Counted from the stretch's first letter, positions 8,092 to 16,351 are shown. The stretch: 64,000 nt of DNA from Defluviitaleaceae bacterium (GCA_009788055.1 WQSG01000002.1:28586-92585), one strand, 5' to 3'. The notes: generated from the sequence alone by a model not told the origin. Translations and numbers: made by a program.

Positions 8092-8343
8092 CTACTCGTC
8101 TTTGCTTTTTTCTTCCGCAGACTTCCGCCGAAAAACAAAAACCAACGCAGAAACGATAATATTAGTAAAAACTGAAATTGCATATACTACAGCAATAAGC
8201 ATTAAAGTCAAAAAAACAAATGACACAAATCCAATGTCATGCGTATAAATGACAATTATCATCATCCCAATGAAAAGCCCATCAGCAAAATCAAGTTTCT
8301 TCTCCATAATTTTACCCTTCAAATACTCAAATACTTTCCTCAT
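8092..8343 (-). CDS. Small two-helix membrane protein at the prophage right end
   Basis: The 83-residue product has two hydrophobic segments (about residues 20 to 42 and 44 to 70), a basic N-terminus and a Lys/Glu-rich tail. AGGAG lies 9 bp before the ATG at 8343, which I prefer over an upstream in-frame ATG that lacks a binding site. It is convergent with the zinc-ribbon-like gene and ends 12 bp from it. No family recognised; superinfection immunity is one possible role for such a protein. Confidence 0.5.
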   Translation of the reverse strand: MRKVFEYLKGKIMEKKLDFADGLFIGMMIIVIYTHDIGFVSFVFLTLMLIAVVYAISVFTNIIVSALVFVFRRKSAEEKSKDE

Positions 8344-8410
8344 TTTTGTTGCTCCTCTCTTTGGGTCGGTCGCGCATCCGCGCCGAATTGAAATATTCAC
8401 ACAGAATTTT

Positions 8411-8453
8411 TCTACGGATCAGAAGGTCGAGGGTTCAAATCCTTTCTCGTACA
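8411..8453 (+). other. 3' half of a tRNA-Arg(ACG) gene: prophage attachment site (right end)
   Basis: The stretch reads as anticodon loop CT-ACG-GA, anticodon-stem 3' strand, variable loop AGGTC, T-arm GAGGG-TTCAAAT-CCTTT, 3' acceptor strand CTCGTAC and discriminator A. No matching 5' half precedes it: the upstream bases do not pair with the anticodon stem. A tRNA 3' half next to phage genes, followed by a terminator, marks a site-specific integration junction. The full tRNA should be at the left end of the element, outside this window. CCA is not encoded. Confidence 0.75.
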
Positions 8454-8463
8454 AGAACGCACA

Positions 8464-8505
8464 AAGCCCGTGAATTCTGCATTTCAGAGTTTGCGGGCTT
8501 CTTTT
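8464..8505 (+). terminator. Rho-independent terminator of the disrupted tRNA-Arg gene
   Basis: AAGCCCG pairs with CGGGCTT and the stem continues inside with AATTCTG/CAGAGTT around a CATTT loop; CTTTTAT follows. It lies 11 bp past the tRNA fragment and probably served that tRNA before integration. Confidence 0.75.
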
Positions 8506-8645
8506 ATGTCTAAATACGTCTGACGGGGGAGTGTGCATTATCCACTAAGAAAAGATACATTTGCAAATGATTACATTGGAATGTTTTTGCATATTATGTA
8601 TATTCGTGTTAGTATGGCGCATAATTTGACTTGGGGGTATGAAGA

Positions 8646-9500
8646 ATGGAATTCTTGCAACAACTAATAGGTTTTACATTTCCAAATCTTGAAGCCACCG
8701 TTTCAGCAGTTGCACTTGTTATGACGATTTTCAGTATCGTAATGGCAAATTTCTCTATTTATGCAATGTGCAAAATATATGGTATTCCGTTTCGCATTAC
8801 AGCCATGAATGCACGGGATTCCGTCGATTCACTGATAGAACTTATTATTGTATTTTTAATAGTAATATTTCCATTGTTTTATGTCTTTGGCGGGTTGGGC
8901 GTATGGTTGGCAGATAATATAGGTGAAAACATTATAGCGGTAATTTCTTTTTTTATACTTTTTTGTTCAACTATGATGGGAATTTTATATACGTTAAGTA
9001 AAAATCTCAGAGGAGTACTAAAAAAGGTAGACAAGAAGTTATCACCTAAGTATAGCGATGTTGTTCTAAAAATATTTCTTTTTGTTGTGCCGGGTTCTAT
9101 CGCTCTTATGTTTATGCTGGCAGGTACAGGCACTGCATTTTTCATTAATATTTCGGATGGACTTTTAAGGGCATTGCTCATATTATTATCTGCGATATGT
9201 TTAATTGCCCCCGTAGGAAAAATACTTTGCAGGATTATACTTCGGGCAACAGGTGAACACGATGACTTTTTTACTTTTACCGCGACGGTTGATGACAAAA
9301 AAGTTGAATACTTGGCCATCTTACGCCACAGCAACAAACAGTGGGTATGTCTGAGATGCAACATTATAGAGAACATAGACGGCGAAAAGGGCAAGGTTCT
9401 TTATAGCCGCGGAGAGATAGTCATATGGAAAACAGATGAAATGCGAGAAATAAAGCATAGGGAAAATGAACTGTATCATATTTCTAAAATGGATATGTAA
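8646..9500 (+). CDS. Integral membrane protein of unknown function
   Basis: The 284-residue protein has about five to six hydrophobic segments (near residues 13 to 40, 63 to 85, 92 to 115, 143 to 165, 172 to 195) followed by a soluble C-terminal domain of about 85 residues that ends in a charged tail. GGGGG lies 9 bp before the ATG. It stands alone between the prophage border and the phosphatase gene and is AT-richer than the genes to its right, so it may be a recent arrival. I do not recognise the family. Confidence 0.65.
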   Translation: MEFLQQLIGFTFPNLEATVSAVALVMTIFSIVMANFSIYAMCKIYGIPFRITAMNARDSVDSLIELIIVFLIVIFPLFYVFGGLGVWLADNIGENIIAVISFFILFCSTMMGILYTLSKNLRGVLKKVDKKLSPKYSDVVLKIFLFVVPGSIALMFMLAGTGTAFFINISDGLLRALLILLSAICLIAPVGKILCRIILRATGEHDDFFTFTATVDDKKVEYLAILRHSNKQWVCLRCNIIENIDGEKGKVLYSRGEIVIWKTDEMREIKHRENELYHISKMDM

Positions 9501-9523
9501 AAACCAGCCATCACTCCTTTAAT

Positions 9524-9552
9524 TTGAGCTTCCACCGCTTCTCTGGTATACT
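9524..9552 (+). promoter_or_regulatory. SigA-type promoter for the phosphatase-cca pair
   Basis: TTGAGC and TATACT are separated by exactly 17 bp, about 50 bp upstream of the GTG start of the phosphatase. Confidence 0.65.
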
Positions 9553-9604
9553 GGTAAAAAAAGGGCTTTTTGTTTATCGCAGATACGAGATTGGAGGATT
9601 TACA

Positions 9605-10354
9605 GTGAAAAACTTTAGGGATTTGGGTGGGATGGAAACTCATTGCGGGAAGAGAGTGCGGGCAAAACGGTTGCTTCGTGCGGCGCAGCCGGTGGGGCTT
9701 TCTGATGAAGAGGTGAAAAAATTACGCGAGCATGAGGTGAAATATATTGTAGATTTCCGAACGCGGCATGAGGTGACGACTATGCCGGTGGATGAAATCG
9801 AGGGCGTTACATACACCCACATTGATATCATGGGCGACAATGCCGCCCAAGCCGCCGACCCTAATTACTGGATGCAAGTTTTCCACAAAAATCCGGAAAG
9901 TGTTGGCGACGAGTTTACAAAAACGTATGTGGAATTTGCAACAAGCCCGTCATCGATGGCGGGCTATTCGGCGTTTATTAAGGCGTGTGCCGCCGCAACC
10001 GAAGGCGCGACGCTTTTTCACTGCGCGGCGGGGAAGGATAGAACGGGCTTTGGGGCGGCAATACTTCTTAAACTGCTTAATGTATCTGACGAAGATATCT
10101 TCGAGGATTATCTTAAAACGCGGGAGTATCAGAAACAAGTTCACGCGTACTACGTTGCGAAGGCAAAAGAACGCGGCTTCACAGACGAGCAAACCGCCGC
10201 AATGGAAGCCGTTTTCGGCGTAAAAAACGAGTATCTGCAAGCCGCCTACAATGCCGCAACAGAGGCATTCGGCACGTTCGCAAATTATGTATCCGAGGGG
10301 CTTAAAATTACCGAAGACGAAATTCAACAACTTCGCGAAAATTATTTGGAGTGA
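9605..10354 (+). CDS. Tyrosine-protein phosphatase family (Y_phosphatase3 type)
   Basis: The 249-residue protein carries the phosphatase loop HCAAGKDRTG (C-x5-R) near residue 140, a DFRTRHE motif near residue 62 and the N-terminal NFRDLGG motif typical of this group. It should hydrolyse phosphotyrosine or related phosphoesters in the cytoplasm. The GTG start is chosen because GGAGG lies 7 bp upstream and the protein then begins with the conserved N-terminus. Its stop lies 4 bp before the cca start, so the two genes are probably co-transcribed. The physiological substrate is unknown. Confidence 0.85.
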   Translation: MKNFRDLGGMETHCGKRVRAKRLLRAAQPVGLSDEEVKKLREHEVKYIVDFRTRHEVTTMPVDEIEGVTYTHIDIMGDNAAQAADPNYWMQVFHKNPESVGDEFTKTYVEFATSPSSMAGYSAFIKACAAATEGATLFHCAAGKDRTGFGAAILLKLLNVSDEDIFEDYLKTREYQKQVHAYYVAKAKERGFTDEQTAAMEAVFGVKNEYLQAAYNAATEAFGTFANYVSEGLKITEDEIQQLRENYLE

Positions 10355-10358
10355 TAAT

Positions 10359-11567
10359 GTGTTTGTTCTTCCCGAAAATGTGCGCCATATAATCGAAACG
10401 CTGGAAGCCGCCGGACATGAAGCTTTTATTGTGGGCGGCTGTGTTCGTGATGTAATTCGCGGGGTGAAGCCCAAGGATTGGGACATTACGACTTCGGCGT
10501 TGCCGCCACAGGTGAAGGGGCTGTTTCCGCGCACTTTTGACACGGGCATTGCCCACGGGACGGTTTCTGTTTTGGCGGGCAATGGCGAATGCTGCGAAGT
10601 AACAACGTACCGCGTAGACGGCGCGTATCTGGACAACAGGCGGCCGTCCGAGGTGACTTTTGCGGGCGAAATCACAGAGGATTTGAGCCGCAGAGATTTC
10701 ACAATAAACGCGATTGCATACAGCCCCACCCGTGGTTTGGCAGACCCTTTCGGCGGACGGGAGGACATAAAAAAAGGCGTAATCCGTTGCGTGGGCGACG
10801 CGGAAAAACGCTTCGGGGAAGACGCACTTCGTATGCTTAGGGCGGTACGTTTTGCGGCGGTGCTTGGGTTTCGTGTGGATGAAACGGATTTGCTGGAGGC
10901 GTTTAATTTGCGACACAGCTTGGCAAATATCAGTGCAGAGCGCGTCCGCGAGGAGCTTGTTAAACTTTTGTGCGGCGAAAATATCGGCGCGTTAAAGCTT
11001 TTGGAATCAACGGGGCTTATGCACTTTGTTCTGCAAAAACGTGACTACCCCGCAAATTTGTTAGACAAAACCATTTTGCAAATTAAAGCTCTTAACGAAA
11101 ACGCAGACGAAAAAATGCGCCTTGCGTTATTTTTGTCGTGGACGGGCGACGATTGTAAACGCATTTTGCGGGATTTGCGTTTTGATAATAACGGCATAAA
11201 AATCATTTCAATGTATGTAGAAAATCTTTTTGCACCGCTTCCGCAAAGCCGCTACGAAATAAAAAAATATCTGAAAGAAATTTCTGCGGAGCATTTTGTA
11301 AAACTGCTTGAACTGAAAAATGTTATCGGATTGGAAACCAACCCCGCGCCTGAAATTCAAAAAATCCGTGAAGAGGTCGCGGATATCTTGGAGAAAAAAG
11401 AATGCTTTACTTTGCGTGAACTTGCCGTAAACGGCGACGACCTTGCGGCGGTGGGAATTCCGCAGGGCAAGGAAATGGGCGCGGCGTTGGAAAAACTGCT
11501 TGACGCGGTAATGCACGACCCGTCACTGAACACAGCGGAACGACTGCTTCCTATGCTAATGTGCTGA
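10359..11567 (+). CDS. cca: CCA tRNA nucleotidyltransferase
   Basis: This 402-residue enzyme adds or repairs the 3' CCA end of tRNAs. Hallmarks are the nucleotidyltransferase motif GGCVRDVIRGVKPKDWDI (GG...D-x-D) near residue 25, RRDFTINAIAY near residue 110 and the RNA-binding region FGEDALRMLRAVRFA near residue 150. A GTG start 5 bp after the phosphatase stop has GGAG 7 bp upstream; longer versions would read deep into the phosphatase gene. Length is usual for the clostridial class II enzyme. The tRNA-Arg fragment seen in this window lacks an encoded CCA, consistent with dependence on such an enzyme. Confidence 0.93.
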   Translation: MFVLPENVRHIIETLEAAGHEAFIVGGCVRDVIRGVKPKDWDITTSALPPQVKGLFPRTFDTGIAHGTVSVLAGNGECCEVTTYRVDGAYLDNRRPSEVTFAGEITEDLSRRDFTINAIAYSPTRGLADPFGGREDIKKGVIRCVGDAEKRFGEDALRMLRAVRFAAVLGFRVDETDLLEAFNLRHSLANISAERVREELVKLLCGENIGALKLLESTGLMHFVLQKRDYPANLLDKTILQIKALNENADEKMRLALFLSWTGDDCKRILRDLRFDNNGIKIISMYVENLFAPLPQSRYEIKKYLKEISAEHFVKLLELKNVIGLETNPAPEIQKIREEVADILEKKECFTLRELAVNGDDLAAVGIPQGKEMGAALEKLLDAVMHDPSLNTAERLLPMLMC

Positions 11568-11628
11568 AGTTCTCGGTTGCCGTATACTTGGTTTTGCGTC
11601 AAAAAGACCCCGTGGCAACTTCGCCTTT

Positions 11629-11658
11629 TTGCAAGATGGGACATGGGTATGGTATAAT
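11629..11658 (+). promoter_or_regulatory. SigA-type promoter of the MetQ-like gene
   Basis: TTGCAA and a consensus TATAAT are separated by 18 bp. Transcription would begin at or within the large inverted repeat that follows. Confidence 0.65.
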
Positions 11659-11755
11659 AGACCTGTCCGCGAACCTCGCAACGCCGCCTTGGCGGTCAAT
11701 GTCTTGCGAAAAATTGCCGCGCCGGTTCGGCATTACGGGGTTCGCGGACAGGTCT
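11659..11755 (+). promoter_or_regulatory. Structured three-way-junction leader of the MetQ-like gene
   Basis: Perfect 17-nt arms AGACCTGTCCGCGAACC and GGTTCGCGGACAGGTCT close a 63-nt interior. The interior holds two further hairpins: CGCAA...TTGCG enclosing GCCGCC-TT-GGCGGT, and AATTGCCG...CGGCATT. The structure begins at the predicted transcription start and ends 65 bp before the coding start. It has no T-run, so it is not a simple terminator. It matches no riboswitch that I can recall, including the SAM classes. Confidence 0.6.
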
Positions 11756-11820
11756 AATATTTCAAAATATTTAGGGAGTGTTTTCAAGCACACCCCGGAA
11801 AAAAGAAGGGAAATGGTACC

Positions 11821-12681
11821 ATGAAAAAGTTTTTGTTGTTTGTAGTTTTGATGATGGTAATGGCGGCGTGCAGTGCGCAGACGGGGGACACTACTGCGGT
11901 GCAGAACGTGCAGGACATCCCCGCTGACGCGCAGCAAGAAGTCGCAGTTTCACCGGACGCACCCGTTACGCTGAGAATCGGCGCAACACCCGTACCCCAT
12001 GCGGTTATTTTGGAATACATCGCGGATGATTTAGCGGCTCGCGGCGTAATTTTGGATATCGTGGAATTTACGGAATTTGTGTTGGTAAACCCTGCGTTGC
12101 ACGACAGGCAAATTGACGTAAATTATTTCCAACACTATCCGTTTTTGCTTAACTGGATTGAAAATAGCGGCAACCAATTAACACGCGTTGCGGATATCCA
12201 TATCGAACCCATGAGCATTTATTCCGAAAACTTGACGGATGTGTCACAAGTGCCGCAAGGCGGCCGCGTTGCAATTCCCAACGACGCTGTAAACGGCGGA
12301 CGCGCTCTTGCAGTGCTGGAATCCGCAGGGCTTATCGGCATAACCGAAGGCTTGGGCGTTCGCGCAATGGTAAGCGATATCATCTACAACCCCCTCGGGC
12401 TGGAAATTATAGAGCTTGAAGCCCCCATTGTTCCCGTTGCACTTGGCGAGGTAGACATCGCTGTTATCAATACCAACTTCGCGCTGGGCGTTGGGCTGAA
12501 CCCAATGCGTGACTCCCTTTTCATGGAAGACGTAAATTCGCCTTTCGCAAACATTGTTGCAACACGCCCCGAAAATGCAAACGACGAAGCCATAACAATT
12601 CTTGTTGAAACACTCAAAACCGAACGTGTTTACAATTTCATATTGGAACGCTTTGAAGGCGCGGTTGTACCTGTGTTTTAA
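11821..12681 (+). CDS. metQ: MetQ/NlpA-family ABC substrate-binding lipoprotein
   Basis: The 286-residue protein has a lipoprotein signal with lipobox VMAAC near residue 17, an acidic linker, and then the NlpA fold: RIGATPVPHAVILEYI, DRQIDVNYFQHYPFL (residue 100) and IPNDAVNGGRALAVLE. Members usually bind methionine and feed MetN-MetI importers. No metN or metI lies nearby, so it is an orphan here and may use a transporter encoded elsewhere. A promoter and a large structured leader suggest regulated expression. Substrate is inferred from family only. Confidence 0.85.
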   Translation: MKKFLLFVVLMMVMAACSAQTGDTTAVQNVQDIPADAQQEVAVSPDAPVTLRIGATPVPHAVILEYIADDLAARGVILDIVEFTEFVLVNPALHDRQIDVNYFQHYPFLLNWIENSGNQLTRVADIHIEPMSIYSENLTDVSQVPQGGRVAIPNDAVNGGRALAVLESAGLIGITEGLGVRAMVSDIIYNPLGLEIIELEAPIVPVALGEVDIAVINTNFALGVGLNPMRDSLFMEDVNSPFANIVATRPENANDEAITILVETLKTERVYNFILERFEGAVVPVF

Positions 12682-12683
12682 AA

Positions 12684-12780
12684 CCGTGGGGACTCCGTCC
12701 CCACACCCCTGCGAACTTTTTTGAAAAAAAGTTCGGCAAAAAACTTTAACTTAAAACCGCGCGAAATGCGCGGTTTTCAA
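12684..12780. repeat. Interspersed palindromic repeat with terminator, copy 1
   Basis: The copy consists of a GGGGACTCCGTCCCC hairpin, a GAACTTTTTTGAAAAAAAGTTC palindrome (written here as arms GAACTTTTTT and AAAAAAGTTC), the tail AAAACTTTAAC, and a terminator AAAACCGCGC...GCGCGGTTTT ending in T residues. The same order recurs at other gaps in this window. Confidence 0.75.
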
Positions 12781-12795
12781 TTAGGAGATAAATTT

Positions 12796-13467
12796 ATGAG
12801 AAAATATCTGTTGTTGTGTGCGGTTTTTGCAATGCTTATGTTTACGGCTTGCGGGGGTACCGACGTCTTTGCGCATTTTTACGCAATGCTGGAAACATAT
12901 CCGCAAATAAACTACGATATGATTTCGATTTTTTCGCCCGCATTCGCGCTTTACTTTATCACCTTGATTGAAGGTTTGCCGCTTTTGGGCATAGATGCAG
13001 ATTACTCTGTGGACACGTACATCTTCGACTTTGCCGAAGCAAATAACCGCCAAATAGCCGGGCTTAACACCGTGTTACGCGAGTTGGAACTGGGGCTGGA
13101 TATGCCCGACGACGTGGCAATTTCCGCCTTTGAAGAATTCCCGGACTTTGCCCAATTCAAGGAAGATACCCTCAATATGAACATGGTGGAAGCATACGAA
13201 GCCCAAGACGCAGAGTGGCTTTACCGTGAGACAATACGTCCCCTTGTCGAAGAAGCCGCCAACAGCCTGTACGGGCAGTTTATGTACGAAACCACAATTC
13301 TTGCACGTTGCGCAATCTTCGCCGCAGAAATAGAACGCCTACTGCGCGAAACCCAAGAGCCCACCACCTTCTTCATAACAATGGGCGCGCTACACGTACT
13401 ATACGGCCACATCTTTGATTCGCTGGAAAACAGCGGCTTTGAAGTTGTGAGTTTGTGGGATAATTAA
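12796..13467 (+). CDS. Short TraB/GumN-like lipoprotein
   Basis: The 223-residue protein has a lipoprotein signal (LMFTAC). The rest resembles the C-terminal two thirds of TraB/GumN proteins: a GLPLLGIDADYSV region, the AEANNRQIAGL region, and a terminal TTFFITMGALHVLYGHIF stretch. The N-terminal part that usually carries the first conserved histidine motif is missing, so it is either a divergent small member or a decayed one. AGGAG lies 8 bp before the ATG at 12796. The molecular function of this family is not firmly established. Confidence 0.6.
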   Translation: MRKYLLLCAVFAMLMFTACGGTDVFAHFYAMLETYPQINYDMISIFSPAFALYFITLIEGLPLLGIDADYSVDTYIFDFAEANNRQIAGLNTVLRELELGLDMPDDVAISAFEEFPDFAQFKEDTLNMNMVEAYEAQDAEWLYRETIRPLVEEAANSLYGQFMYETTILARCAIFAAEIERLLRETQEPTTFFITMGALHVLYGHIFDSLENSGFEVVSLWDN

Positions 13468-13473
13468 AAAAAG

Positions 13474-13680
13474 TTCTCGGGGCTCCGCCCCGACCCCCGG
13501 AAACTTTTGAAAAAGTTTCATCAAAACTTTAACTAAAAACCCGCCGCGAATTTTCGCGGCGGGTTTTTGATTATGCGATATAGCTTATCGCCAGTCAAAA
13601 TTTAAAGTTTTTGTTCAAACTTTTTTCAAAAAGTTTGCGGGGTGTTTGGGGGTGCCGCCGTTCGCAGTAAACTGCTCACT
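13474..13680. repeat. Interspersed palindromic repeat, copy 2: two copies facing each other around a terminator
   Basis: A forward unit (CGGGGCTCCGCCCCG, AAACTTTTGAAAAAGTTT, CAAAACTTTAAC) is followed by the strong terminator AAAAACCCGCCGCG...CGCGGCGGGTTTTT at 13535 to 13568. An inverted unit (AAAGTTTTTGTTC, AAACTTTTTTCAAAAAGTTT, GGGGTGTTTGGGGG) comes after it. It separates the convergent TraB-like and M1-like genes and can terminate both. Confidence 0.8.
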
Positions 13681-13704
13681 TCATTGCCCCACGGTCTTAA
13701 AAAC

Positions 13705-15171
13705 CTACGGCAACTCCGGTACAGTTCCGACTGTCATCCACTCGTCGAATAATGCTTGCAGGCTTGCGCCGTAGAGTTCTTCGGCAAGGGCTATGAAGTC
13801 GGATTGTGTGGCGATGGCGAAGGAGAAGTTTTGGTAGTAGGCGTTGATAAATTGCCAAAAAAGGTCATCGCCCATGCGGTGGTGGAGGGCGTAAGTCATC
13901 AGCATTGCCTTGCGCCCGTGGGTGTGGGCGAAATGGGCGCGGTTTGGAGATGCATCCAAGCCGCGATTTATGAACAGGGTTGTGCGCGCTTCGATGGAAG
14001 CGTGTTCGCGCTCCATTCGGTCGCGAAAGGCTTGCGGGGTTGGGTAGAAGATGCCCGCCTGTATGAAGCGCGTTAGGCCTTCTGTCAGCCACGGTTCGGT
14101 AATTCTGTTTGTACCTATGATGTTTGCAAGCCACTGGTTTCCAAGGCCGTGTGCCACTGCCCAATATCGTTCGCTGTGCGTCAAATATGAGGAATTTGCA
14201 AATACCATTTGGGAAAAAGATACGCTGTCTTGGGGCAAATCTGCCTCTACGATTGTCACCTTTCCAAGGGGAAAAACACCGACACGCGCCTCAAAAAACT
14301 CCATGGTTCTGCGGGCGATATCAAGAATTTCGTCTGTAAACAGCGTTTTGGTGTAATAATATAAGTGGATGTCAATGCCGCTTTTTGTGGAGGTGTACAC
14401 GTGGCGGAAATACGGCGAAACCGCAAACGAAAAGTCCCGCGCTTGATGCGCCGCGAAGTTTGTAATTCGTGTGTCGGTATCGCTTATTACCTCCTCGGTG
14501 CGCAAGCCTGTTCCCACAACAACATACCGCGCAGGGGTTGTAATGTCCACACGAAAATTTGCCGTTTCAAGCAAAAACGGATTGCCAACGGGGTAAAATG
14601 CCCGCGTAAACCAGCCGTCTTGTTCGTCGAAAACGGACAGGACAGGCAGAAACATTCCAAACCACAAAGCGTAATCATTGCCGCCCGTGAGGTGCGCGGT
14701 TTTCGGCACGCTCGCATTATACTGCAACAGAATTTGAACCGTGGCGTGGGGTTGTAACGGCTCGGGCAAAATAAGCCGCAAAACCGTTTCGTCAAGTTCA
14801 AATTCCAGCGGCTCGTTATCCAAAAACGCGTATTGGATTTTCATGTAGGCATCCAAAAAAACGCGCAACACAATGTCATCCAATGGAACAGACGCACGGT
14901 TTGTAAACGTAATATGAGAAATGCCCGAAACAACGCGCTTTTCGGGGTTCACGTCCAACGAAATTCGATACTCGTTGTAACGCGGAACTTCGGGGGGAGG
15001 CACTTCAATTGGTGCCGATATCTCCACCTGTTTCGGCGCGACATCCGACATTTCAAAATAGCCGCTGATTTCTTCGCCCGTATATTGCGGCATGGGCAGA
15101 ATTTCGTTCCCAAATCTGCCGCAACCTGCAAGCAAAAAAACCAACGCCAAAAATGCAATTAGTCTTGTCAT
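13705..15171 (-). CDS. M1 (aminopeptidase N-like) lipoprotein with degenerate zinc site
   Basis: The 488-residue protein has a lipoprotein signal (LVFLLAGC) and an M1-type beta-sandwich domain followed by a catalytic-like domain. In the active-site region it reads AVAHGLGNQWLANIIG...WLTEGLTRF. M1 peptidases have H-E-x-x-H followed by a downstream glutamate; here the general-base glutamate is glycine and the second zinc histidine is asparagine, while the first histidine and the downstream E remain. It is therefore probably not a working zinc peptidase. GGAG lies 9 bp before the ATG at 15171. A binding or sensor role outside the membrane is a guess. Confidence 0.75.
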   Translation of the reverse strand: MTRLIAFLALVFLLAGCGRFGNEILPMPQYTGEEISGYFEMSDVAPKQVEISAPIEVPPPEVPRYNEYRISLDVNPEKRVVSGISHITFTNRASVPLDDIVLRVFLDAYMKIQYAFLDNEPLEFELDETVLRLILPEPLQPHATVQILLQYNASVPKTAHLTGGNDYALWFGMFLPVLSVFDEQDGWFTRAFYPVGNPFLLETANFRVDITTPARYVVVGTGLRTEEVISDTDTRITNFAAHQARDFSFAVSPYFRHVYTSTKSGIDIHLYYYTKTLFTDEILDIARRTMEFFEARVGVFPLGKVTIVEADLPQDSVSFSQMVFANSSYLTHSERYWAVAHGLGNQWLANIIGTNRITEPWLTEGLTRFIQAGIFYPTPQAFRDRMEREHASIEARTTLFINRGLDASPNRAHFAHTHGRKAMLMTYALHHRMGDDLFWQFINAYYQNFSFAIATQSDFIALAEELYGASLQALFDEWMTVGTVPELP

Positions 15172-15205
15172 ATATGATTCTCCATGTTCCTTGTTCAAGC
15201 AGTAC

Positions 15206-15233
15206 TTCACACGCCGCAAAATTTAGATATAAT
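15206..15233 (+). promoter_or_regulatory. Promoter of murG
   Basis: TTCACA and a consensus TATAAT lie 16 bp apart, between the divergent M1-like gene and murG. Confidence 0.5.
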
Positions 15234-15289
15234 GAGATTATATCAGTAGAAAGCGCGGAATACCACAGTTCCACGAAATGGGTGAAATA

Positions 15290-16351
15290 GTGAAAAAAAT
15301 TATTCTAACCGGGGGAGGAACAGCAGGGCACGTTATCCCAAACCTTGCGCTACTTCCTGCACTAAAAGCCGCAAACTTTGAAGTACATTATATCGGAAGC
15401 CACGAAGGAATAGAACGCGGATTGGTAGAATCCGCAGGCTTGCCCTACTACAGTATATCATCGGGAAAGCTTAGGCGTTACTTTGATGTTAAAAACTTTA
15501 CGGATATTTTTCGTGTTGCAAAGGGTTTGGGCGACGCAATGAAAATAATAAGAAAAATCAAGCCCGATATTATTTTTTCCAAGGGCGGATTTGTTGTAGT
15601 TCCCGTAATCACTGCGGCGCGGCTGTGCGGCGTGCGCTGTGTAATTCACGAATCGGATATCTCGCCGGGGCTTGCAAACCGCTTAGTAATGCCGTTTGCG
15701 TCCAAAATTTGCGTATCGTTTCCCGAAACACTTAAATTTCTCCCAAGCGGCGACAAGGCGGTGCTGACGGGAACGCCTATTCGGCAAGCACTTGCGGGCG
15801 GCGACCGCTTGTACGGCCTAAAATCGGCGGGCTTTGAATTGGGCGGAAAACCCGTCTTGCTTGTAACAGGCGGTAGCCAAGGCGCGGCGGCAATAAATGC
15901 TTGCGTTCGCGAAGCTTTGCCCGCCCTTTTGGAAAAATTCCGCGTAATCCATTTGTGCGGGAAAGGCCATCTTTCGGGCATAAACTCGGCGGGATATGTA
16001 GAATTTGAATACCTCACAGATACCATGCCCGACATTCTTGCCGCCGCAGATATCGTAATTTCCCGCGCAGGCGCGAACACGATTTTTGAACTTCTTGCAC
16101 TAAAAAAGCCGCACCTTTTAATCCCTCTGCCCAAGGGAAAAAGCCGCGGCGACCAAATTCAAAACGCAGATTCATTCAAAAATCAAGGCTTCTCTGCCGT
16201 ACTTCACGAGGAAAAAATGACCCCGCAAACACTTACATCTGAAATACTTGCCCTCTATTCTTCCCGCCAAAATTTCACCGATACCATGTCCAACCACCAA
16301 CTAACCGACGGCATTGCGGGTATCATGGACGTAATTCTTAAGACTCCGTAA
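15290..16351 (+). CDS. murG: UDP-GlcNAc:undecaprenyl-PP-MurNAc-pentapeptide GlcNAc transferase
   Basis: MurG makes lipid II on the inner membrane face in peptidoglycan synthesis. The N-terminal KKIILTGGGTAGHVIPNLAL glycine-rich motif, FSKGGFVVVP near residue 97, the HESDISPGLANRL motif and the donor-binding ISRAGANTIFELLALKKPHLLIPLP region near residue 255 identify the family. I prefer the GTG at 15290, which has GGGTGA upstream and starts exactly at the family N-terminus, over an ATG 12 bp earlier without a binding site. Its last 14 bp overlap the end of gatB on the other strand. It stands alone rather than in a cell-wall cluster. Confidence 0.93.
   Translation: MKKIILTGGGTAGHVIPNLALLPALKAANFEVHYIGSHEGIERGLVESAGLPYYSISSGKLRRYFDVKNFTDIFRVAKGLGDAMKIIRKIKPDIIFSKGGFVVVPVITAARLCGVRCVIHESDISPGLANRLVMPFASKICVSFPETLKFLPSGDKAVLTGTPIRQALAGGDRLYGLKSAGFELGGKPVLLVTGGSQGAAAINACVREALPALLEKFRVIHLCGKGHLSGINSAGYVEFEYLTDTMPDILAAADIVISRAGANTIFELLALKKPHLLIPLPKGKSRGDQIQNADSFKNQGFSAVLHEEKMTPQTLTSEILALYSSRQNFTDTMSNHQLTDGIAGIMDVILKTP

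Larger units (their letters stand above)
1..8453. mobile_element. Inovirus-type (filamentous phage) prophage, right-hand part
   Basis: Gene order on the minus strand (ssDNA-binding-like protein, small one-helix proteins, large secreted pIII-like protein, three-helix pVI-like protein, Zot/pI ATPase, rolling-circle initiator) is the replication, structure and assembly layout of inoviruses. The right border is a 3' tRNA-Arg fragment followed by a terminator, the usual scar of integration into a tRNA gene. The left border and any integrase lie outside the window. The regulator end is visibly AT-richer than the chromosome to the right. The individual virion assignments are by position and topology, not by sequence match. 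Confidence 0.85.

Noticed and set aside
11659..11820. SAM riboswitch or T-box before the MetQ-like gene
   Set aside because: Neither the SAM-I core nor the T-box sequence is present; the GGTACC next to the start is not in a T-box context.
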